From NCBI GenBank assembly GCA_038326025.1, contig JBBQJP010000003.1, positions 62,001-126,000 on the forward strand: DNA of 64,000 nt. Reading direction: 5' to 3'. This document shows positions 27,035-34,914 of the stretch, in pieces. The position numbers were made by a program, and so were the translations under genes. The notes under the pieces were generated by a model. It was not told the origin of the DNA, ran no database searches, and saw nothing but the letters and a program-made list of their open reading frames with translations. Each line of letters begins with the position of its first letter. Position 1 is the stretch's first letter. Source of the stretch: CAISIP01 sp038326025. GTDB lineage: Bacteria; Pseudomonadota; Gammaproteobacteria; Burkholderiales; Burkholderiaceae_C.

Positions 27035-27985
27035 ATGACAACCAACAAACATGCGAAAGTTCTTATCCTGGGCTCAGGACCGGCCGGCTACTCCGCCGCA
27101 GTTTACGCTGCCAGGGCCAACCTCCAACCCATGCTGATCACCGGCATCGCGCAGGGCGGCCAATTGATGACGACGACCGACGTCGACAACTGGCCCGCCG
27201 ATTTTGCCGGTGTACAGGGTCCGGAACTGATGCAGCGATTCCAACAGCATGCTGAGCGCTTCAACACCGACATCGTGTTCGACCATGTCAACAAGGTCGA
27301 CCTGTCCAAGAGACCGTTCACACTCACTGGCGACAGTGGCAGCTACACCTGTGATGCGCTGATCATCGCCACCGGGGCTTCGGCCATGTACCTGGGGCTG
27401 CCCTCAGAGACCGCGTTCATGGGCAAAGGCGTCTCGGGCTGCGCCACCTGCGACGGATTCTTCTACCGCGACCAGGTGGTCTGCGTGGTGGGTGGCGGCA
27501 ACACCGCGGTCGAAGAAGCCTTGTATCTGTCGAACATCGCCAGCAAGGTCTACCTGGTACATCGACGCGACAAGTTCAAGGCCGAAGCCATCCTGGTGGA
27601 CAAGCTGATGGAGAAGGTCGCCGCCGGCAAGATCGAGCTCAAGCTCCACCGTACGCTGGACGAAGTGCTGGGCGATACCTCGGGCGTGACCGGTGTTCGG
27701 CTCGCAAGCACCACCGACGGCAGCAAGGAGGAGATTGCGTTGACGGGTTGCTTCATCGCCATCGGTCACGCGCCCAATACCGACATTTTCCAGGATCAGC
27801 TGGAAATGGTTGGCGGATACATCGTGACCCAGTCCGGCCTAAAAGGCATGGCCACGATGACCAGCGTGCCGGGTGTTTTTGCGGCTGGCGACGTGCAGGA
27901 CCATGTCTACCGACAAGCAATCACAAGTGCGGGAACCGGTTGCATGGCGGCATTGGATGCACAGCGTTTTCTTGAGCAGAATTGA
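27035..27985 (+). CDS. trxB: thioredoxin-disulfide reductase
   Basis: A 316-residue flavoenzyme that passes electrons from NADPH through FAD to thioredoxin. GSGPAGYSAAVYAARA (FAD-binding Rossmann), the redox pair in GCATCDGFF, VGGGNTAVEEALYL (NADPH-binding) and the C-terminal FAAGDVQDHVYRQ are all as in the low-molecular-weight bacterial class. The start at 27035 gives MTTNKHAKVLILGSG, the usual N terminus; an ATG nine codons earlier is in frame but less likely. Divergent from the Crp-family regulator. A TTGA overlaps its stop, and the rpmB promoter begins about 30 bases further on. Confidence 0.97.
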   Translation: MTTNKHAKVLILGSGPAGYSAAVYAARANLQPMLITGIAQGGQLMTTTDVDNWPADFAGVQGPELMQRFQQHAERFNTDIVFDHVNKVDLSKRPFTLTGDSGSYTCDALIIATGASAMYLGLPSETAFMGKGVSGCATCDGFFYRDQVVCVVGGGNTAVEEALYLSNIASKVYLVHRRDKFKAEAILVDKLMEKVAAGKIELKLHRTLDEVLGDTSGVTGVRLASTTDGSKEEIALTGCFIAIGHAPNTDIFQDQLEMVGGYIVTQSGLKGMATMTSVPGVFAAGDVQDHVYRQAITSAGTGCMAALDAQRFLEQN

Positions 27986-28015
27986 CGCTGCTTCGGGAAT
28001 CTCTCGCATTGCTCC

Positions 28016-28021
28016 TATAAT
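28016..28021 (+). promoter_or_regulatory. -10 element of the rpmB-rpmG promoter
   Basis: A perfect TATAAT hexamer lies 30 bases after the trxB stop. No good -35 hexamer stands at 16-18 bases; the TTGACG over the trxB stop is too far (28 bases). The predicted start near 28028 gives a leader of about 160 bases before rpmB. Confidence 0.55.
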
Positions 28022-28188
28022 GGCGGGCTTTACCAAAAACTCCCCTTGTTGGGGAGCCGGCGGTAGAACTCGAGTTACCGCCACCGCAAAGGTGGCGAGG
28101 TGCGGCGAAAGCTGTTAACAAGGTGCGGGACACAAGGCAGACGAAACGTTTGTCAGGCTGTCACCACACCGATCAATGGAGTGTCCAA
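28022..28188 (+). promoter_or_regulatory. structured 5' leader of rpmB-rpmG
   Basis: Three strong hairpins follow one another: CTCCCC/GGGGAG (28040-28056, loop TTGTT), GGCGGTA/TACCGCC (28059-28082) and GCCACC/GGTGGC (28080-28096, loop GCAAA). The last two share three bases, so they compete. GCTTT (28027-28031) can pair with AAAGC (28108-28112) and close all of them into a multibranch loop. The octamer AGGTGCGG occurs twice (28098-28105, 28121-28128). The leader could serve ribosomal-protein autoregulation, but I know no described family that matches it. Confidence 0.5.
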
Positions 28189-28422
28189 ATGGCACGCGTA
28201 TGTGAAGTAACGGGCAAAGGCCCGATGACCGGAAACAATGTTTCCCACGCCAACAACCGGACCAAGCGCCGGTTTCTCCCCAATCTCCAGTACCGCCGGT
28301 TCTGGGTCGAGACCGAAAACCGCTGGGTTCGCTTGCGGGTTTCCAGCGCTGCTTTGCGCTTGATCGACAAGAACGGCATTGAGTCCGTGCTGGCAGATAT
28401 GCGCGCACGGGGTCAGGCCTGA
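28189..28422 (+). CDS. rpmB: 50S ribosomal protein L28
   Basis: A 77-residue structural protein of the large ribosomal subunit. ARVCEVTGKGPMTGNNVSHA and NNRTKRRFLPNLQ are the standard L28 N terminus; no CxxC zinc pairs are present, so this is the zinc-free form. It begins after a long structured leader and is followed 80 bases later by rpmG, with which it forms the usual two-gene ribosomal operon. Confidence 0.98.
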   Translation: MARVCEVTGKGPMTGNNVSHANNRTKRRFLPNLQYRRFWVETENRWVRLRVSSAALRLIDKNGIESVLADMRARGQA

Positions 28423-28502
28423 TTATTTGCGGCTTTGTTGCGGTCCACGGGCGCCAAGGCGCTGATTACCGCACTGCAACCCACTGATTGAAGGAAAACG
28501 TT

Positions 28503-28673
28503 ATGGCTACCAAAGGCACTCGCGAGAAGATCAAGCTGGAATCCACTGCTGGAACCGGCCACTTCTACACCACCAGCAAGAACAAGAAGACCATGCCCGA
28601 GAAGATGCTGATCAAGAAATTTGATCCAAAAGCTCGCAAGCATGTGGATTACAAGGAAATCAAGCTGAAGTAA
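28503..28673 (+). CDS. rpmG: 50S ribosomal protein L33
   Basis: A 56-residue protein of the large subunit. KGTREKIKLESTAGTGHFY and the C-terminal KYDP-type segment (KKFDPKARKHVDYKEIKLK) identify L33. The cysteine pairs of the zinc-binding form are missing, as in other betaproteobacteria. AAGGAAAACGTT precedes the start. A clear intrinsic terminator follows 24 bases after the stop. Confidence 0.98.
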   Translation: MATKGTREKIKLESTAGTGHFYTTSKNKKTMPEKMLIKKFDPKARKHVDYKEIKLK

Positions 28674-28696
28674 TCAGCTTGAGTCCGTGATTCCAG

Positions 28697-28721
28697 AGCC
28701 CGGCCCTGCCGGGCTTTTTTT
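28697..28721 (+). terminator. intrinsic terminator of rpmB-rpmG
   Basis: AGCCCGGC and GCCGGGCT form a perfect 8-bp stem with loop CCT, followed directly by a run of seven T. It ends the ribosomal-protein transcript. Confidence 0.92.
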
Positions 28722-28901
28722 CGTCCGTACACAGCGCAGGCCCGTCCCCGTTATCAATTGAAGACGCCTGCGCGGCCGACTCACTTTTGACTCGCCCAGC
28801 CGAAGTGGCGTTTAGGGTTGCCGTGAAGCCTGTGCACTAAGCCCGGCAACACCTGATCCTAGACAGACCCAAGGGCCGCCCCACCCCGAATCAACGCCCA
28901 C

Positions 28902-28928
28902 AAAAAAGCCCGGTCGAGACCGGGCTTT
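28902..28928 (-). terminator. intrinsic terminator of the desaturase gene
   Basis: On the minus strand AAAGCCCGGTC pairs with GACCGGGCTTT and is followed by further T (six in all). It lies 25 bases beyond the desaturase stop. The plus-strand reading also ends in TTT, so it may work weakly in both directions. The 180 bases between this and the rpmG terminator hold two further inverted repeats and no gene. Confidence 0.88.
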
Positions 28929-28952
28929 GATGTCACAAGCTTGTGACTGCGA

Positions 28953-30167
28953 TCAGGCCTTGGCAGCGCGCAACTGGTATGAGAAGTCGCGCAGGGCCGC
29001 AATGCCGCTGCTCTCTGCACGATGGCACCAAGCCTGCAGATCGCTGGCCAACTGCTCGCGTGATTGCGACCGGCTGAGCCACAGCTGGCGCAGTTCTTCG
29101 CGCATCGTCACCATCTTGTCCAGCACCGGATGGGCTGCACGGGCCAGTGCCAGTTTGGGTGCGGCAGCCGCAGGAACCTTGTCTTCATCGCGATGCAGCC
29201 AACGTTTGGCGGCAATCAGAACCGACACGTCACCCTTTTTCGCCTTGATAGTCGTAATTTCAGCCGCGCAAGCCTTGCGCAAGTTCTTGGCGTAACCCGC
29301 CATCATTTCGTAACGGTGGGCGATCAGCGCCTCCAGCGTCATTTCGTCGGCCACCGGACGGATGCTGCCCAGTTCCAGTTTGGGTGGTGTCTTCTTGACG
29401 CGCGCCAAGCCGACCTTCTCAAGCAAGCTGATGTAGACCCAGCCGATGTCGAACTCGTAAGGCTTAACCGAGAACTTGGCCGACGTCGGATAGGTATGGT
29501 GGTTGTTGTGCAATTCCTCGCCACCAATCAGGATGCCCCAGGGCACGATATTGGTGCTGGCGTCCGCCGCCTCGAAGTTGCGATAACACCAGTAGTGGCC
29601 AATGCCATTGATCACGCCAGCTGCGGTGAACGGGATCCAGGCCATCTGCACTGCCCAGACAGCAAGACCGGCAGCGCCAAACAGCGCCAGATCCAGAACC
29701 ATCATCAAGCCGACGCCTTGCCAGCTGAAACGGCTGTATACATTGCGCTCGACCCAGTCATTCGGGCAGCCCTGGCTGTACTTCTTCAGGGTTTCCTGAT
29801 TCTTGGACTCTGCACGGTACAACTCGGCACCTTGCCAGAACACCTTCTTGATGCCATGGGCCACAGGGCTATGCGGGTCTTCGATGGTCTCGCATTTGGC
29901 GTGGTGCTTGCGGTGGATGGACACCCACTCCTTGGTCACCTGGCCAGTGCCGATCCACAACCAGAAACGGAAAAAATGTGCCGGAATCGCATGCAAGTCC
30001 ATTGCACGGTGCGCTTGGTGGCGGTGCAGGTAAATAGTGACGCTGGCGATGGTGATGTGCGTAGTTGCCAAGGTGTAGAGAACGATCTCCCACCAGGACA
30101 AATTCAACAGCCCGTACGAAAGCCATTCAATAATGGCATTCAAAACAGACCAGTCAGGTAGCAACAT
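28953..30167 (-). CDS. acyl-CoA/fatty acid delta-9-type desaturase
   Basis: A 404-residue membrane di-iron desaturase that introduces a double bond into acyl chains, thereby setting membrane fluidity. The three His boxes are intact: HRHQAHRAMDLH (about residue 43), HRKHHAKCE (about 80) and EELHNNHHTYP (about 218). Four hydrophobic segments fit the family topology. The C-terminal 130 residues (from about 270) are a soluble, Lys/Ala/Arg-rich helical extension beyond the core. The start at 30167 is preferred over an upstream in-frame ATG at 30212. A candidate operator-like inverted repeat lies upstream at 30254-30287, and a strong terminator follows. Confidence 0.92.
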   Translation of the reverse strand: MLLPDWSVLNAIIEWLSYGLLNLSWWEIVLYTLATTHITIASVTIYLHRHQAHRAMDLHAIPAHFFRFWLWIGTGQVTKEWVSIHRKHHAKCETIEDPHSPVAHGIKKVFWQGAELYRAESKNQETLKKYSQGCPNDWVERNVYSRFSWQGVGLMMVLDLALFGAAGLAVWAVQMAWIPFTAAGVINGIGHYWCYRNFEAADASTNIVPWGILIGGEELHNNHHTYPTSAKFSVKPYEFDIGWVYISLLEKVGLARVKKTPPKLELGSIRPVADEMTLEALIAHRYEMMAGYAKNLRKACAAEITTIKAKKGDVSVLIAAKRWLHRDEDKVPAAAAPKLALARAAHPVLDKMVTMREELRQLWLSRSQSREQLASDLQAWCHRAESSGIAALRDFSYQLRAAKA

Positions 30168-30253
30168 AGTTATCGTCTCTCTCGTGAAAGGGGAAAAGGC
30201 AGGGCCTGGCACTCGCGCCCCGTAGCATCCCGCATTTTATGGCGTTATGCGAG

Positions 30254-30287
30254 TTTTGGCCATGACTTATCTCAATTCAGGCCAAAA
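30254..30287. promoter_or_regulatory. inverted repeat upstream of the desaturase gene
   Basis: TTTTGGCC and GGCCAAAA are perfect 8-bp arms with an 18-base AT-rich spacer, in the 143-base gap between the RNA methyltransferase stop and the desaturase start. There is no T run in the right place for a terminator, so a regulator operator is more likely. Confidence 0.4.
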
Positions 30288-30310
30288 AGCAGCAACTCAA
30301 GCCATCGCGC

Positions 30311-31582
30311 TTACTTTTTTTGCCAAACCGCAGCAAAAAATCCATCTACCTTATGTCGATGCGGCCACAAACGCAGCTGCGAAGCTGTGTTCTCGCCTCC
30401 GCGACATAGGGTTTCTACCTGCGGGACCTTCTGTGCGCCGAGGATTTCGGCCACGTCCAGCGGCTCGAAATCCGGATTCTGTTCGGAGAACTGACGCGCG
30501 ACCTGTTCGTTTTCTTCCTCTAGCAAGCTGCATGTTGCATAAACGAGACGCCCGCCCGGTTTTAGCAGCCGGGATGCGCTCTGCACAATCAGCAGTTGCA
30601 GTGCCGCCATCTGCGCCACGACTTCCGCGCTCTGGCGCCATTTCAGATCCGGGTTGCGACGCAAGGTACCCAAGCCGGAACACGGCGCATCGATCAGCAC
30701 CCTGTCGATCTTGCCAGCGAGTCGTTTGATCCGCTCATCACGCTCATGGCTGATGGCCACCGGATGCACATTGGACAGGCCACTGCGCGCCAACCGCGGC
30801 TTGAGCGCATCGAGCCGATGCGCCGACGTGTCAAAGGCATACAGACGACCGGTACTGCGCATCGCCGCGCCCAGCGCCAGCGTCTTGCCGCCGGCGCCGG
30901 CACAAAAGTCGACCACCATCTCGCCACGATGGGCATCCACCAGCAGTGCCAGCAGTTGAGACCCCTCGTCCTGAACCTCGAAATCGCCGCGCACAAAGGC
31001 ATCCAACCGGGTCAGATTGGTTTTTTCCGCGACCCGCAAGCCCCATGGCGAATACGGCGTCGGAACCGCGCGTACGTTATGCCGTGCGAGTTCCTTCACC
31101 ACATCCTCGCGTTTGGCCTTGAACGAATTCACCCGCAGGTCCAGCGAGCCCGGCTCGGCCAGGCTTTGGGCCAGGGGCCAGAACTCGGCACCCACTTCCT
31201 TCTTGAGCCTGTCCGCCAGCCAATCAGGCAAATTGTGGCGATGACGGTCCATCAACTCTTCAGGACGCACTTGCGCGCAGGCGGTGAACCAGGTTTTCTC
31301 CTGGTCATTGAGTGCCCCGAAAAGGAACTCGCGCTCCCCATGAAAGCCCAGAATGGCCAGACGTCGGGCCTTGGATCCGCTGCCCGATGGCGCAAGATGC
31401 TCAAAAAACTGCTTCTTACGCATCACGTTGTACACCGACTCGGTCAGCGTTGCGCGCTCGCGCGGCCCCAGAGACCGATGTTCACGAAAAAAGCGGCCAA
31501 CCACCGCGTCAGCCGGATGGTCGAACTTCAGGACCAGCGTCAACAGATCGGTACAGGCTTGTAATAAGGGGGCAGGATGCAT
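30311..31582 (-). CDS. RsmB/NOP-family RNA (cytosine-5) methyltransferase
   Basis: A 423-residue SAM-dependent enzyme that makes 5-methylcytosine in RNA, most likely 16S rRNA. VVDFCAGAGGKTLALG is the SAM site, DAPCSGLGTLRRNPDLKW holds one active-site Cys and YATCSLLEEENE the other. The N-terminal 150 residues do not look like the NusB domain of RsmB, so it may be a paralogue with another target; for that reason no symbol is given. The start at 31582 is one of three in-frame ATGs (31597 and 31630 are others). It lies 67 bases after purN on the same strand. Confidence 0.9.
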   Translation of the reverse strand: MHPAPLLQACTDLLTLVLKFDHPADAVVGRFFREHRSLGPRERATLTESVYNVMRKKQFFEHLAPSGSGSKARRLAILGFHGEREFLFGALNDQEKTWFTACAQVRPEELMDRHRHNLPDWLADRLKKEVGAEFWPLAQSLAEPGSLDLRVNSFKAKREDVVKELARHNVRAVPTPYSPWGLRVAEKTNLTRLDAFVRGDFEVQDEGSQLLALLVDAHRGEMVVDFCAGAGGKTLALGAAMRSTGRLYAFDTSAHRLDALKPRLARSGLSNVHPVAISHERDERIKRLAGKIDRVLIDAPCSGLGTLRRNPDLKWRQSAEVVAQMAALQLLIVQSASRLLKPGGRLVYATCSLLEEENEQVARQFSEQNPDFEPLDVAEILGAQKVPQVETLCRGGENTASQLRLWPHRHKVDGFFAAVWQKK

Positions 31583-31649
31583 GCCGGATTGTCCCATGCG
31601 GCCCCAGCCAGGAAGAGACTTGCCGGCCAATTCCCCGCGTCAGGCGACC

Positions 31650-32240
31650 TCAGCGCTGCAACAAGGCAGCAATCGCCCGTGGATACATCAGATGCTCCTG
31701 GCTCACTACCCGCGCAGCCAGACTCTGCGCCGTGTCGCCCTCGAGCACCGGAACCACGGCCTGAGCCAGGATCGGCCCTTCGTCGAGTAGCTCCGTGACC
31801 ATGTGCACGCTGGCACCCGCCACCTTGCAACCGGCATCCAATGCACGTTGATGGGTATGCAGGCCCGTGAAAGCCGGCAACAGTGACGGATGGATATTCA
31901 CCAGCCGCCCGGCATAACGCGCGACGAACTCCTGCGTCAGAACACGCATGAAACCGGCCAGCACCACCAGTGCGGGTTGGCCCTGTGGGTCGTGGCTGTC
32001 GATTTTTTCGGCAAGCGCTGCGTCAAACTGACTGCGGTCGGCAAATTGGCGGTGATCCAGCGCGTCGGTGGCGATACCCAGGTCACGCGCGATGACCAGC
32101 CCCCCCGCGTCAGGGCGATTGCTGATGACTGCGGCAACCCGCGCCTGAAAGCGGGTCTGCCAGCCATCACGCTGCGCCACGCGAACGATGCTGGCCATGT
32201 TCGAGCCGCCACCGGAGATCAGGATCACGATGTTCTTCAT
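31650..32240 (-). CDS. purN: phosphoribosylglycinamide formyltransferase
   Basis: A 196-residue enzyme of purine biosynthesis that transfers a formyl group from 10-formyltetrahydrofolate to GAR. MKNIVILISGGGSNMASIV is the GAR-binding N terminus, VLAGFMRVLTQEFV and NIHPSLLPAFTGLHTHQRAL carry the catalytic Asn/His, and TELLDEGPILAQAVVPV the Asp region. The length is normal. It is divergent from the acyl-CoA dehydrogenase pair over 110 bases and probably shares a transcript with the downstream RNA methyltransferase. Confidence 0.96.
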   Translation of the reverse strand: MKNIVILISGGGSNMASIVRVAQRDGWQTRFQARVAAVISNRPDAGGLVIARDLGIATDALDHRQFADRSQFDAALAEKIDSHDPQGQPALVVLAGFMRVLTQEFVARYAGRLVNIHPSLLPAFTGLHTHQRALDAGCKVAGASVHMVTELLDEGPILAQAVVPVLEGDTAQSLAARVVSQEHLMYPRAIAALLQR

Positions 32241-32350
32241 AAGTTGAAAATTATCGCTGGCCGCCGATTCGCATCGACCATGTCACAGTTCGGACAGGGC
32301 GCCGCGCACGATCGTGCTACAACCCATGACTGCCTGTTTGGAGACACTTT

Positions 32351-33529
32351 ATGGATCTGGCCTTTACCCCCGAGGAACAGACGTTCCGGGAAGACATCCG
32401 CGCGTGGGTCGCGGAGAACCTGCCCGCCGACATTTCGCACAAGGTGTTCAACGCTCTGCATCTGAGTCGTGACGACATGCAGCGCTGGGCAAAAATTCTC
32501 GGCAAGAAGGGCTGGCTCGGTCATGGCTGGCCAAAGAAATTCGGCGGGCCGGGCTGGAACTCGATTCAAAAACACCTGTTCGAGGAAGAATGCGCGCTGG
32601 CGGGCGCGCCACGGGTCGTCCCGTTCGGGCCAGTCATGGTGGCGCCGGTGATCATGGCCTTCGGCAACGCCGAGCAGCACGCACGCTTTTTGCCCGGCAT
32701 CGCCAGCGGCGAGGTCTGGTGGAGCCAGGGTTATAGCGAACCGGGTGCCGGCAGTGACCTGGCATCGCTCAAGACCCGAGCCGAGCGCAAGGGCGACAAA
32801 TACGTCGTCAATGGCCAGAAGACTTGGACCACGCTGGGCCAGTATGGCGAGTGGATCTTCTGCCTGGTGCGCACCAGCACCGAGGGCAAGCCACAGACCG
32901 GCATCAGTTTTCTGTTGATCGACATGAAGTCGCCCGGTGTCACGGTACGTCCCATCGTGTTGCTCGACGGCAGCGTCGAGGTCAACGAGGTTTTCTTCGA
33001 CAACGTCGAAGTGCCGGCAGAAAACCTGATCGGCGAGGAAAACAAGGGTTGGACCTACGCCAAGCATCTGCTCAGCCATGAGCGCACCAATATCGCCGAC
33101 GTCAACCGGGCCAAGCGCGAACTCGAGCGCCTCAAACGCATCGCCAAAGCCGAAGGCGTATACGACGACAGCCGGTTCCGCGATGAGATCGCCAAGCTGG
33201 AGGTCGATGTTGTCGCCCTTGAGATGATGGTGCTGCGCGTGTTGGCCGCAGAAAAGTCGGGCAAGCAGTCGCTCGATGTTGCCGGCCTGCTCAAGATCCG
33301 CGGTAGCGAGATCCAGCAGCGCTATAGCGAACTGATGATGCTGGCTGCAGGCCCCTACGCCTTGCCACTGATCCACGAAGCCATGGAGGCGGGCTGGCAG
33401 GGCGACGCCGTTGGGGCACTGCATTGCGCGCCGTTGGCGTCGACCTACCTCAACATGCGCAAGACTACCATCTACGGCGGCTCCAACGAGGTGCAGCGCA
33501 ATATAGTGTCTCAGTTCGTGCTCAGCTGA
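32351..33529 (+). CDS. acyl-CoA dehydrogenase (pimeloyl-CoA dehydrogenase large-subunit type)
   Basis: A 392-residue FAD flavoprotein that oxidises an acyl-CoA to the 2-enoyl-CoA. FTPEEQTFREDIRAWVAENL opens the N-terminal helical domain, WWSQGYSEPGAGSDLASLKT is the flavin/substrate strand region, and IYGGSNEVQRNIV the C-terminal FAD loop with a Glu. The closest sequences I recall are pimeloyl-CoA dehydrogenase large subunits. The next gene encodes the smaller partner 35 bases on, so the two probably form a heteromer acting on dicarboxylic or aromatic-derived acyl-CoAs. Confidence 0.9.
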   Translation: MDLAFTPEEQTFREDIRAWVAENLPADISHKVFNALHLSRDDMQRWAKILGKKGWLGHGWPKKFGGPGWNSIQKHLFEEECALAGAPRVVPFGPVMVAPVIMAFGNAEQHARFLPGIASGEVWWSQGYSEPGAGSDLASLKTRAERKGDKYVVNGQKTWTTLGQYGEWIFCLVRTSTEGKPQTGISFLLIDMKSPGVTVRPIVLLDGSVEVNEVFFDNVEVPAENLIGEENKGWTYAKHLLSHERTNIADVNRAKRELERLKRIAKAEGVYDDSRFRDEIAKLEVDVVALEMMVLRVLAAEKSGKQSLDVAGLLKIRGSEIQQRYSELMMLAAGPYALPLIHEAMEAGWQGDAVGALHCAPLASTYLNMRKTTIYGGSNEVQRNIVSQFVLS

Positions 33530-33564
33530 TGCGCCTTTGATAGACAAAACAACAGGTGACCGAC

Positions 33565-34680
33565 ATGGACTTTGATTTCAGTGACGACCAGGAACAGCTG
33601 CGCGACGCGGTGCGCAAATGGGTGGACAAGGCCTACACCTTCGAGCGCCGGTGTGCGATCGCCAAGGACGGCGGCTTCTCCGCCGAGGCCTACCAGGAAA
33701 TGGCGGAACTCGGCCTCTGCGGCCTGTACGTGCCGGAAGACCTGGGCGGACTGGGCATGGGCCCGGTCGAGGGCATGGTGGTCATGGAAGAACTCGGTCG
33801 CGGTCTGGTGCTCGAGCCACTGGGCCAGGCCTTGATCGCCGGGGCCATCCTGGGCCACTACGCACCCAAACCCTTGGCATCGCAGTGGGCCGGTCCGATC
33901 GCCAGCGGCGAACGTTTGGTGTCGCTGGCCTACCAGGAACGGGCAGGCCGCTACCGGCTTGACCGATGTACCACCCAGGCGAGCGACACCGATGGCGCGT
34001 GGACACTGTCTGGCGGCAAAAGCCTGGTTGTTGCGGGCGACAAGGCCGACGCCTTCCTGGTCAGCGCCATGGCGGGCAATACGCCGGCGCTGTTCCTGGT
34101 GGAGCGTACAGCTGCCGGCGTGCAGTTGCGGGCCTATGGCACGCTGGACGGCGGCCGTGCGGCTGAACTGCAGCTGGACAACACGCCGGCGCAGCTGATC
34201 AGCAAGGACGGCATGGCCGCGCTCGAACATGCGGTCGATATCGGTATCGCGGCAACCTGCGCGCAAGCCGTGGGCGTGATGGACAAGACGCTGGCAATCA
34301 CCGTCGAGTACATGAACACGCGCAAGCAATTCGGCGTCGTGATCAGCAGCTTCCAGGCGCTGCGTCACCGCGTCGCCGACATGAAGATGCAGCTCGAACT
34401 GGCGCGTTCGATGAGTTACTACGCGTCGCTCAAACTCAACGCCCCTGCCGCGGAGAGGCGCGCAGCCATGGCGCGCGCCAAGTACCAGCTGGGTCAGTCG
34501 ATGCGGCTGATCGGCCAGCAGGCCGTCCAGCTGCACGGGGGCATCGGCGTAACGGACGAATACATCGTCAGCCACTATTTCAAGAGCCTGACGCAGATGG
34601 AGATGTTGTTCGGTGACAGCTTGTTTCAGCTGGGCGAAGTCTCCAGCCGCATGCAGGACAACGCCGGCGTGTTCGCCTGA
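33565..34680 (+). CDS. acyl-CoA dehydrogenase (pimeloyl-CoA dehydrogenase small-subunit type)
   Basis: A 371-residue acyl-CoA dehydrogenase paralogue. FDFSDDQEQLRDAVRKWVDK opens the helical domain, YNTRKQFG is represented by EYMNTRKQFGVVISSFQAL, and QLHGGIGVTDEYIVSHYFK is the FAD-binding loop. The middle domain is less conserved than in the first gene, and SLAYQERAGRY replaces the normal Trp/Ser-Glu-Pro motif, which suggests a regulatory or structural partner with altered catalysis. The ATG at 33565 has AGGTGA ahead; a GTG three codons earlier is possible. About 230 bases without a gene follow. Confidence 0.88.
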   Translation: MDFDFSDDQEQLRDAVRKWVDKAYTFERRCAIAKDGGFSAEAYQEMAELGLCGLYVPEDLGGLGMGPVEGMVVMEELGRGLVLEPLGQALIAGAILGHYAPKPLASQWAGPIASGERLVSLAYQERAGRYRLDRCTTQASDTDGAWTLSGGKSLVVAGDKADAFLVSAMAGNTPALFLVERTAAGVQLRAYGTLDGGRAAELQLDNTPAQLISKDGMAALEHAVDIGIAATCAQAVGVMDKTLAITVEYMNTRKQFGVVISSFQALRHRVADMKMQLELARSMSYYASLKLNAPAAERRAAMARAKYQLGQSMRLIGQQAVQLHGGIGVTDEYIVSHYFKSLTQMEMLFGDSLFQLGEVSSRMQDNAGVFA

Positions 34681-34914
34681 GGTCAGAGCGTGAGGGACCA
34701 TCGATTTGGCCCACGACGGGGTGCCCAAGGGTGGCGGGCAAGGCGCGACGCGCAGCCCATACCCGGACACGGGTGATCGGCAGAACTCCACCATTTTGAG
34801 CACGCTTGGCCCCAACGCGGCTTGGCAAATCACCATTTGGCGCCACCATCACCCCCAGGCTGATCACGCGGCAATGCGTTGACGTTGCGCTGACACAAGC
34901 CGATGGGAGGCGGC

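Noticed and set aside
34681..34914. Possible small gene between the acyl-CoA dehydrogenase and the cyclase
   Set aside because: No frame with a start, ribosome site and plausible composition was found; the region is treated as spacer and promoter.
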